Shown here: positions 6,555 through 11,806 of the stretch, in pieces
How the letters are laid out: each line of letters opens with the position of its first letter
Numbering within the stretch: position 1 is the first letter of the stretch
Assembly (NCBI GenBank): GCA_002389785.1
Contig: DGQS01000218.1
Coordinates: 1 to 11,806 of the forward strand
Length of the DNA: 11,806 bases
Direction of reading: 5' to 3'
From: Bacteroidetes bacterium UBA4408
Lineage (GTDB): Bacteria; Bacteroidota; Bacteroidia; UBA4408
Translations under genes and position numbers: made by a program
Notes under the pieces: generated by a model
Told to the model about the DNA's origin: nothing
The model's input: only the letters and a program-made list of their open reading frames with translations
Databases searched by the model: none

Positions 6555-7246
6555 TGAAAGTACTCTACCTCATTACTGCCCGTGGAGGTTCAAAGGGAAT
6601 ACCCGGTAAAAATACAAAGCTTTTGCACGGTAAACCATTAATAAACTACACCATTGAAGTAGCCCGTGAATTAAGTGAAGATAATTTAATTTGTGTTAGT
6701 ACCGATTCAGAAGAAATAGCCAACACTGTTTTACAAACAGGGCTTGAAATTCCTTTTATACGCCCCTCACATTTGGCGACAGATACAGCTGGTTCAGATG
6801 GTGTGATTGAACATGCTTTGAATTTTTATGAAACGAAGAATATACATCCGGATGTTCTGGTGTTATTACAACCCACCTCTCCTTTTAGAAAAGCCGAGCA
6901 TGTTAAAGAGGCACTGGAGTCATACACCGGAGAGGAAGACATGGTGGTTGCAGTGAAAGAAAGTAAAGCAAACCCCTATTTTACATTGCTTGAAGAAAAT
7001 TCAGCAGGATATCTTGAAAAATCGAAAAAGCTTCCACAAGAAATTACTAGAAGACAAGACTGTCCGCCAGTTTATGAGATTAATGGCGCTATTTATATTA
7101 TTAACATTAAAGCCTTAGGACAGGTAAAATCATTATCCAAATTTTCGAAGCTAAAGAAATATACCATGTCTCAAGAAGCTTCTCTAGATATTGATACTCC
7201 GCTTGATTGGAAATTGGCCGAATTGATACTAAACGAAAAGCAATGA
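6554..7246 (+). CDS. legF: CMP-legionaminate synthase (CMP-nonulosonate cytidylyltransferase)
   Basis: This enzyme activates the nine-carbon sugar with CTP to give the CMP-sugar used by glycosyltransferases. The 230-residue protein, a normal length for bacterial CMP-acylneuraminate synthetases of the short type, shows the CTP-binding motif ARGGSKGIPGKN (9-20), LQPTSPFR (105-112), RRQD-x-PPVYEINGAIY (167-181) and the metal-binding LDIDTPLD (211-218, Asp212 and Asp214). Start and stop are both overlapped: TAATG with legX and ATGA with legG, so translation of the three genes is coupled. It could accept sialic or pseudaminic acid by family; the surrounding genes favour legionaminic acid. Confidence 0.9.
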   Translation: MKVLYLITARGGSKGIPGKNTKLLHGKPLINYTIEVARELSEDNLICVSTDSEEIANTVLQTGLEIPFIRPSHLATDTAGSDGVIEHALNFYETKNIHPDVLVLLQPTSPFRKAEHVKEALESYTGEEDMVVAVKESKANPYFTLLEENSAGYLEKSKKLPQEITRRQDCPPVYEINGAIYIINIKALGQVKSLSKFSKLKKYTMSQEASLDIDTPLDWKLAELILNEKQ

Positions 7247-8358
7247 CCATTGGAATAATTACAACCTCACGTGCTGATTTTGGTATTTATCTGCCTTTAT
7301 TAAAGGCATTAAAAAACGATGGAACATTTCGACTTTTGTTATTTGCAGGTGGAATGCATACCAGCGAAATGTATGGCAATTCGTATCAATTAATAGAAGC
7401 ACAAGGTTTTAAAATTAACGAAAAACTTTACTCACTGTCACCGGGTGATGATGCCGAAAGTATAGCGAAAGCTATGGGAACTACTACCCATGTTTTTGCA
7501 AGTATTTGGAAAAAATACGCTTCCAAAATTGATGTGCTATTTGTATTGGGCGATCGTTTCGAAATGTTTGCTGCTGCATCTTCGGTTATCCCATTTGGTA
7601 TACCACTCGCGCACATTCATGGGGGCGAAACTACACTGGGAGCAATTGACAATAAATTCAGACATGCATTAAGTTGTCTTTCCAATTTTCATTTTACAAC
7701 TAATGAAGAACACAAGAACCGTGTAGCAAAAATTACCGGTAGTAGTGAAAATGTTTTCAATGTTGGAGCATTAGGCATTGATTCTATAATGAACATGAAA
7801 CTTTTTACACCGCTTGAGTTTAAAAAGAGTTTTCAATTTTCTGTGGATGAACCCTATATCTTGTGTACCTATCATCCTGAAACAATGCATGTGGGGACTA
7901 ATAAAACCAATGTTGTTGAATTAATTAAGGCTTTTATGAAACAGCCAATGAAAGTATTGTGTACACTGCCCAATGCGGATACTGATGGGCAAATAATTCG
8001 AAAAAAACTGCTTGAATTCGAAAAAAAATATCCGCAAAAAATAACTTGTTTCGAAAATTTAGGACAAAAGGGTTATCTCACTGCCATGAAATATTGCAGT
8101 ATTATGGTTGGAAATACATCGAGTGGTATTATAGAATCGGCAGCTATGGGAATTCCGGTGGTAAATGTTGGCAATCGTCAACAGGGAAGATTGTCGAGTA
8201 ATAATGTAGTACATGTTTCAAACGAGCCCAGTGCTATTTTAAAAGGGATAACATCCGCTTTAAAATTAAAAGGCAAAAAATTTAAAGAAGTATATGGAAA
8301 TGGAGCTGCTGCCAAGCAAATTATAGCTCAACTAAAAAAAATTAGAACACGCAAATAA
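7243..8358 (+). CDS. legG: NDP-sugar hydrolysing 2-epimerase (NeuC/LegG family)
   Basis: NeuC/LegG enzymes remove the nucleotide from an NDP-2,4-diacetamido-trideoxyglucose (or UDP-GlcNAc) while inverting C2. The product is the free manno-sugar that the synthase uses. The 371-residue protein has the GT-B-like epimerase motifs: GDRFEM (103-108), HIHGGE (124-129), YHPET (210-214), GNTSSG (290-295) and NRQQGR (311-316). I start it at ATG 7243, which overlaps the legF stop as ATGA and gives the family's MTIGIITTSRADFG opening; an in-frame TTG at 7207 would lie inside legF. It is the last gene before a 103-nt gap. The substrate is inferred from the neighbours. Confidence 0.9.
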   Translation: MTIGIITTSRADFGIYLPLLKALKNDGTFRLLLFAGGMHTSEMYGNSYQLIEAQGFKINEKLYSLSPGDDAESIAKAMGTTTHVFASIWKKYASKIDVLFVLGDRFEMFAAASSVIPFGIPLAHIHGGETTLGAIDNKFRHALSCLSNFHFTTNEEHKNRVAKITGSSENVFNVGALGIDSIMNMKLFTPLEFKKSFQFSVDEPYILCTYHPETMHVGTNKTNVVELIKAFMKQPMKVLCTLPNADTDGQIIRKKLLEFEKKYPQKITCFENLGQKGYLTAMKYCSIMVGNTSSGIIESAAMGIPVVNVGNRQQGRLSSNNVVHVSNEPSAILKGITSALKLKGKKFKEVYGNGAAAKQIIAQLKKIRTRK

Positions 8359-8390
8359 ATACTGAAAACTTACTATCTTTTTAATTCTAT

Positions 8391-8404
8391 TTAGCTTTAG
8401 CTAA
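8391..8404. other. Short palindrome in the legG-legB gap
   Basis: TTAGCT-TT-AGCTAA is a perfect 6-bp inverted repeat inside the 103-nt AT-rich gap (8359-8461), the longest gap in the sugar cassette. There is no T tract right after it and the centre is only 2 nt, so it does not look like a terminator. A near -7 box (TAGCTTTA, 8392-8399) overlaps it but lacks the final G. An internal promoter or operator is possible but unproven. Confidence 0.25.
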
Positions 8405-8461
8405 TTTGAAAAAATAAGGATAGAATAAAGTAGTTAGATGTTAACGATTAAATAATCATAC

Positions 8462-9448
8462 ATGAAAAAAATTTTAGTAACCGGAGCAGATGGATTTATA
8501 GGCAGCCACTTAGTGGAGCAATTACTCGACGAGGGCAAACAAGTTCGTGCTTTTGTATATTACAACTCATTTAATTCTTGGGGTTGGTTAGATACTTTAT
8601 CGCAAGATAAAAAAGACAAGATTGAAATTTTCGCAGGAGATGTGCGTGATCCATATGGTGTGCGTACAGCTATGAAAGGTTGCGACTGTGTTTACCATCT
8701 TGCAGCATTAATTGCAATACCATACAGTTATCATTCACCCGATAATTATGTTGATACAAACATTAAAGGAACTTTAAACATTGTGCAAGCTGCCAGAGAT
8801 TTAAATATTGAACGGGTGTTGGTTACCTCTACATCAGAAGTTTATGGAACTGCGCTTCGAGTGCCAATCGATGAAACACATCCAAGGCAAGGACAATCGC
8901 CTTATTCGGCTACTAAAATTGGAGCCGATGCAATTGCAGATTCTTTTTACAGAAGTTTTAATTTACCGGTAACCATTGTTCGACCTTTTAACACTTATGG
9001 TCCTCGTCAAAGCGCTAGAGCGGTTATTCCAACAATCATTACTCAATTAATGGCCGGTAAAAAAGAAATAAAATTAGGTGCGCTCCACCCTACTCGCGAT
9101 TTACTTTTTGTAAAAGATACAGTAAGAGGATTTATTGCAATTGCGAATAGCCAAAAAACGATTGGAGAAGAGGTAAACATTGCTACACAGCAAGAAATTT
9201 CAATAAAAGATTTAGCGCAAAAACTAATTGATAGAATTAATCCAGCCGCTCAAATTATTTCGGACGATATTCGATTACGTCCTGAAAAAAGTGAGGTTGA
9301 AAGACTATTGGGAAGTGCTCAAAAAATTAAATCGCTCACCGATTGGGCGCCACAATATAGCCTTGATGAAGGATTGAACGCAACAATTGAATGGTTTAGC
9401 AACGAAAACAATCGTAAAAACTATAAAGCCGACATTTACAATGTATAA
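8462..9448 (+). CDS. legB: NDP-N-acetylglucosamine 4,6-dehydratase (SDR, LegB type)
   Basis: LegB converts an NDP-HexNAc into its 4-keto-6-deoxy derivative, the first committed step toward the 2,4-diamino sugar. The 328-residue protein is an extended short-chain dehydrogenase. It has the NAD-binding glycine motif GADGFIG (8-14), DVRD (60-63), HLAALIAIPYSY (79-90), TSTSEVYG (122-129) and the catalytic YSATK (Tyr148, Lys152), followed by RPFNTYGPRQ (174-183). The TSE triplet in place of the TDE of RmlB-type dehydratases, and the IAIPYSY segment, are as I remember LegB proteins. ATG follows a 103-nt gap, and its last 8 bases overlap legC. NDP may be GDP if the LegX protein supplies the substrate. 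Confidence 0.9.
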   Translation: MKKILVTGADGFIGSHLVEQLLDEGKQVRAFVYYNSFNSWGWLDTLSQDKKDKIEIFAGDVRDPYGVRTAMKGCDCVYHLAALIAIPYSYHSPDNYVDTNIKGTLNIVQAARDLNIERVLVTSTSEVYGTALRVPIDETHPRQGQSPYSATKIGADAIADSFYRSFNLPVTIVRPFNTYGPRQSARAVIPTIITQLMAGKKEIKLGALHPTRDLLFVKDTVRGFIAIANSQKTIGEEVNIATQQEISIKDLAQKLIDRINPAAQIISDDIRLRPEKSEVERLLGSAQKIKSLTDWAPQYSLDEGLNATIEWFSNENNRKNYKADIYNV

Positions 9449-10577
9449 ATCAAGTATTGATTTCATAAAACAACAATTTCCTAATCAGGATTTTATTCCT
9501 TTGCACGCTCCTGTATTTAGTGGCAACGAAAAAAAATATTTAATAGAATGCATCGATTCTACTTTTGTTAGTTCGGTTGGAAAATTTGTGGATGAATTTG
9601 AATTAAAACTTGCCCGGTATACCGGAGCTAAATATGCTGTTGCTGCAGTTAACGGAACAGCGGCTTTACATATGGCGATGTTGGTTGCCGGTGTTAAACG
9701 CAATGATCTTGTTATTACACAAGCTTTGAGTTTTATTGCCACTTGCAATGCTATTTCTTATTTATCTGCTGAGCCTTTATTTGTGGATGTTGATATGGAT
9801 ACGCTTGGTATGAGTGCAAGTAAATTGCAAGAGTATCTATCAGAAAATACAGAACAAAAATCTGATGGCTGTTATCATAAATCAAGTGGACAAAAAATTT
9901 CGGCTTGTGTACCTATGCATACCTTTGGCCATCCATGCAAAATTGACCAAATTGCTGCGATTTGTGAAGAATATGGAATTGCACTAATTGAAGATGCAGC
10001 TGAATCTATCGGTAGTACATACAAAAACAAACATACCGGAACTTATGGGAAGCTCGGGGCATTTAGTTTTAATGGCAATAAAACCATTACATGCGGAGGT
10101 GGTGGTGCGATAGTTACCAATGACGAAGCCTTGGCTAAAAAAGCCAAACATCTTACAACCCAAGCTAAAATTCCACATCGTTGGGAATTTAAACACGATT
10201 CGATTGGTTATAATTACCGAATGCCTAACATTAACGCAGCTTTGGCGTGTGCTCAACTAGAACAATTAGATACATTTTTAGTAAAAAAAAGAAGTTTGGC
10301 TAATCGATATTTAGAGTTTTTTAAATCCGGTTCTATTGATTTTGTTAAAGAACCGCTTGATTCAAAATCGAATTATTGGCTTTGTGCTATTTTAATGAAG
10401 AATGAGAAAGAAAGAGATAGTTTTTTATCTAGCACCAATGATGCGGGCGTAATGACTCGTCCTATTTGGACTTTGATGCAAAAATTAGAAATGTTTAAAC
10501 ATTGCAAGCACGATAAATTAGAAAATTCCCTTTCAATTGAATCACGTTTAGTAAATCTTCCAAGTAGTGCATTCTAA
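9441..10577 (+). CDS. legC: PLP aminotransferase of the LegC family
   Basis: LegC transfers an amino group, usually from glutamate, to C4 of the 4-keto sugar made by LegB. The 378-residue protein is a DegT/DnrJ/EryC1-type aminotransferase. It has VNGTAALHMA (70-79), EDAAESIGS (184-192, with Asp185 for the pyridine nitrogen) and the Schiff-base Lys214 in FNGNKTITCGGGGA. The segment between about 130 and 165 (ENTEQ...CYHKSSGQKI...TFGHPCKID) fits the LegC subgroup. ATG 9441 overlaps the legB stop by 8 nt; an in-frame TTG at 9387 would lie well inside legB. It is the last gene of the cassette. No LegH acetyltransferase follows, so the next pathway step must be encoded elsewhere or be performed by another enzyme. 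Confidence 0.9.
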   Translation: MYKSSIDFIKQQFPNQDFIPLHAPVFSGNEKKYLIECIDSTFVSSVGKFVDEFELKLARYTGAKYAVAAVNGTAALHMAMLVAGVKRNDLVITQALSFIATCNAISYLSAEPLFVDVDMDTLGMSASKLQEYLSENTEQKSDGCYHKSSGQKISACVPMHTFGHPCKIDQIAAICEEYGIALIEDAAESIGSTYKNKHTGTYGKLGAFSFNGNKTITCGGGGAIVTNDEALAKKAKHLTTQAKIPHRWEFKHDSIGYNYRMPNINAALACAQLEQLDTFLVKKRSLANRYLEFFKSGSIDFVKEPLDSKSNYWLCAILMKNEKERDSFLSSTNDAGVMTRPIWTLMQKLEMFKHCKHDKLENSLSIESRLVNLPSSAF

Positions 10578-10580
10578 TAC

Positions 10581-10588
10581 TATTTTTG
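10581..10588 (+). promoter_or_regulatory. Candidate -7 box for the DUF6265 gene
   Basis: TATTTTTG matches TAnnTTTG exactly and lies only 4 nt after the legC stop, 71 nt before the next ATG. There is no clear TTTG at -33. It suggests the following gene is transcribed on its own rather than as part of the sugar operon. Confidence 0.4.
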
Positions 10589-10659
10589 TTCAGCGTTAAA
10601 CTGCAACGACTAACCACATTTTATCAACTTTTTATCATCAACCAAATTTACTTTAAATC

Positions 10660-11139
10660 ATGAAACTGAACTATAAATTAACGATTGCGTCTGTTTCTCT
10701 TTTAGGATTCATTAATTGTAGTGCTCAACAAACCCATCTATTGCAAAAAGCAAATTGGTTAATGGGTACTTGGGAAAGCAAGACTAAACAAGGGAGTATT
10801 TTTGAAGTTTGGATGCCATACAGTGAAACTGAATATAGAGGTAAGAGTCATATGCTCAACAAAAACGATACAGTGGTTTTTGAACATATTCAATTAATTG
10901 AAGAAAATAACATGCTATTTTATATACCTACTGTTACTAAGCAAAACAAAGGATTACCTGTTCGGTTTGCTTTAAAAAGTAGTGCCAACTCAAGTTTGCT
11001 ATTTGAGAATGCAACTCATGATTTTCCACAACTGATTTCGTATCAAAAAATTGGAGCAGATTCGCTGTACGCAGAAATTTCAGGCAATAGTAAAGGCAAG
11101 CCTAGAAATGAAAAATTTAGAATGAAACGAGTTCACTAA
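10660..11139 (+). CDS. Exported DUF6265-type protein, possible lipoprotein
   Basis: This 159-residue protein has an N-terminal export signal (Lys2/Lys6, hydrophobic core at 7-18). Cys20 follows FIN, which could be a relaxed lipobox of the kind seen in Bacteroidota; cleavage after the CSAQ segment by ordinary signal peptidase is the alternative. The mature part looks like a small beta-barrel domain: WLMGTW (33-38), FEVW (48-51), a DTVVFEHI strand (70-77), YIPTV (88-92), VRFAL (101-105) and FENATHDFP (115-123), ending in a basic FRMKR. This pattern fits the DUF6265 family, whose function I do not know. It has its own promoter-like box and no visible link to the legionaminic pathway. Confidence 0.8.
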   Translation: MKLNYKLTIASVSLLGFINCSAQQTHLLQKANWLMGTWESKTKQGSIFEVWMPYSETEYRGKSHMLNKNDTVVFEHIQLIEENNMLFYIPTVTKQNKGLPVRFALKSSANSSLLFENATHDFPQLISYQKIGADSLYAEISGNSKGKPRNEKFRMKRVH

Positions 11140-11165
11140 GTTCAGTTTTCTTTTTTTTTATTTTA

Positions 11166-11258
11166 CTACTTCTTTGCATGAATAGCACTTCCAATTCCTT
11201 CAATTTTATTTTCTTTAAATAAATCATACAAGACATCATGTTTAATGTTTTTATGCAT
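11166..11258 (-). pseudogene. Possible remnant or tiny ORF on the minus strand
   Basis: The 318-nt stretch 11140-11457 has no full gene. On its minus strand a 30-codon frame starts at ATG 11258 (MHKNIKHDVLYDLFKENKI...) and stops at 11168-11166. The same frame stays open upstream to about 11297 (reading SRKLDGLDM before the Met) before meeting a stop. The composition looks like ordinary protein (charged helix, then GIGSAIHAKK), unlike chance translation of AT-rich DNA, so I suspect the C-terminal remnant of a decayed gene. I do not recognise the family. A real small protein or chance are both possible. Confidence 0.3.
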
Positions 11259-11370
11259 ATCTAAACCATCTAATTTTCTACTACAGAAAGATTGATTTTA
11301 GTAAAGGAAGTTTGTTAGGATTACCTATATTGTTTTTTCAAACTTTAGACTTAGAAATTTCATATCCAAT

Positions 11371-11405
11371 AAAAAAAGGCTGTCCTTGTGAGACAGCCTT
11401 TTTTT
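11371..11405. terminator. Strong bidirectional intrinsic terminator
   Basis: A 7-bp GC-rich stem, GGCTGTC (11378-11384) with GACAGCC (11392-11398), encloses a 7-nt loop. It is flanked by seven A on the left and seven T on the right, so it works as hairpin plus U tract in either direction. It ends transcription coming from the DUF6265 gene, and it also shields that region from anything read leftward from the insertion sequence. Confidence 0.92.
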
Positions 11406-11431
11406 GTTACTAATTGCCTCGTCCTGAAATA

Positions 11432-11454
11432 GGTTGACACAAAAAAGTGTAACC
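11432..11454 (+). promoter_or_regulatory. Hairpin at the IS end, directly before the transposase start
   Basis: GGTTGACAC (11432-11440) pairs with GTGTAACC (11447-11454) across an A6 loop, with G11436 bulged. It ends 3 nt before the OrfA ATG. In a transcript entering from outside the element the fold would cover the ribosome landing site, a known way for insertion sequences to limit transposase made from host transcripts. Confidence 0.5.
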
Positions 11455-11457
11455 GTT

Positions 11458-11806
11458 ATGAATAAAGGACAATTTAGAGTTCCTAAGAGGACTCAAAGAG
11501 ATTACAGTTTGGCATTCAAATTACAGGTTGTTGATGAAGTAGAAAAGGGCTTTCTAACCTATCGACAATCTCAATCAAAGTATGGAATTCAAGGCCGGAG
11601 TACCGTTTTGAAATGGTTAAGAAAACATGGTACTTTAGACTGGAAAAGTCAAAAGCCAATGAAAGACAAAAAGCCCCCAAAAAAGTATATTCATGATTTG
11701 GAAAAGAAAATTAAGCGTTTAGAAGCGGAGAAAGAAATTCTTAACAGAGCCATAGATATAGCGGATGATACTCTTGGAACAGAGATCCGAAAAAAGTATT
11801 TGCTCC
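11458..11806 (+). CDS. IS3-family transposase OrfA (HTH subunit), 3' end outside window
   Basis: I translated 116 codons from the ATG at 11458 with no stop before the edge; OrfA proteins are usually around 100-125 residues, so only a few residues are missing. It has a helix-turn-helix region (about 18-58: YSLAFKLQVVDEV, YRQSQSKYGIQGRSTVLKWLRKHG), a basic linker, and a leucine-zipper coiled coil (about 77-102: DLEKKIKRLEAEKEILNRAI) used for multimerisation, ending GTEIRKKYLL. In this family OrfA binds the terminal repeats, and a -1 frameshift into OrfB gives the DDE transposase; the frameshift site and OrfB lie beyond the window. No frameshift or stop is seen in the visible part. Confidence 0.9.
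   Translation, partial: MNKGQFRVPKRTQRDYSLAFKLQVVDEVEKGFLTYRQSQSKYGIQGRSTVLKWLRKHGTLDWKSQKPMKDKKPPKKYIHDLEKKIKRLEAEKEILNRAIDIADDTLGTEIRKKYLL

Larger units (their letters stand above)
11420..11806 (+). mobile_element. IS3-family insertion sequence, left end (truncated by window edge)
   Basis: The element is recognised from its OrfA. The left terminal repeat probably starts near 11420 (CGTCCTGAAATAGGTTGACA), just 38 nt before the OrfA start and 14 nt after the terminator. The exact boundary and target duplication cannot be fixed without the right end. Confidence 0.75.

Noticed and set aside
7207..7242. Upstream TTG start for legG
   Set aside because: It lies inside legF, while ATG 7243 gives an ATGA overlap and the normal family N-terminus.
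8391..8404. Terminator between legG and legB
   Set aside because: The inverted repeat is short and AT-rich, has a 2-nt centre and lacks a following T tract.
9387..9440. Upstream TTG start for legC
   Set aside because: It lies inside legB and adds a tail of out-of-frame sequence; ATG 9441 gives the typical short overlap.

Overview
The window looks like a low-GC chromosome segment from a member of the Bacteroidota. This rests on three things. There are TAnnTTTG-type -7 promoter boxes and few purine-rich ribosome binding sites. There is a small exosortase with a 'PIDGG' sorting-signal protein of the type known from this phylum. The polysaccharide tyrosine kinase has a Gly-Tyr-rich tail. The genus cannot be read from the sequence.

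Left part, minus strand (1-1811): a compact cluster, read from right to left. It holds a 79-residue Pro/Gly/Cys-rich protein with a PID-type C-terminal sorting signal, an exosortase-family transpeptidase/protease (Cys88, Arg129, His148), a four-helix membrane protein whose start overlaps the exosortase stop, and the N-terminal 168 codons of serine hydroxymethyltransferase (glyA), which runs off the left edge. A good promoter lies directly in front of the cluster.

Divergent control region (1812-1989): it separates the exosortase cluster from a plus-strand surface-glycan operon. It holds promoter-like boxes for both directions and two perfect palindromes.

Central part, plus strand (1990-10577): a Wzc-type polysaccharide co-polymerase fused to a bacterial tyrosine kinase, followed by six genes that together resemble a CMP-legionaminic acid (nonulosonic, sialic-acid-like sugar) pathway. 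Their order is legI (synthase), legX/ptmE (CBS plus sugar nucleotidyltransferase), legF (CMP transferase), legG (hydrolysing 2-epimerase), legB (4,6-dehydratase) and legC (aminotransferase). Most junctions are overlapping or tightly spaced; the one long gap, 103 nt between legG and legB, divides the cassette. The acetyltransferase step (LegH) and any glycosyltransferase, flippase or polymerase are not in the window. The cassette supplies an activated acidic sugar, and the upstream Wzc suggests it goes into a secreted or capsular polysaccharide.

Right part (10578-11806): a separately promoted small exported protein of the DUF6265 type, a roughly 318-nt non-coding stretch with a possible gene remnant and a strong bidirectional terminator, then the left end of an IS3-family insertion sequence whose OrfA runs off the right edge.
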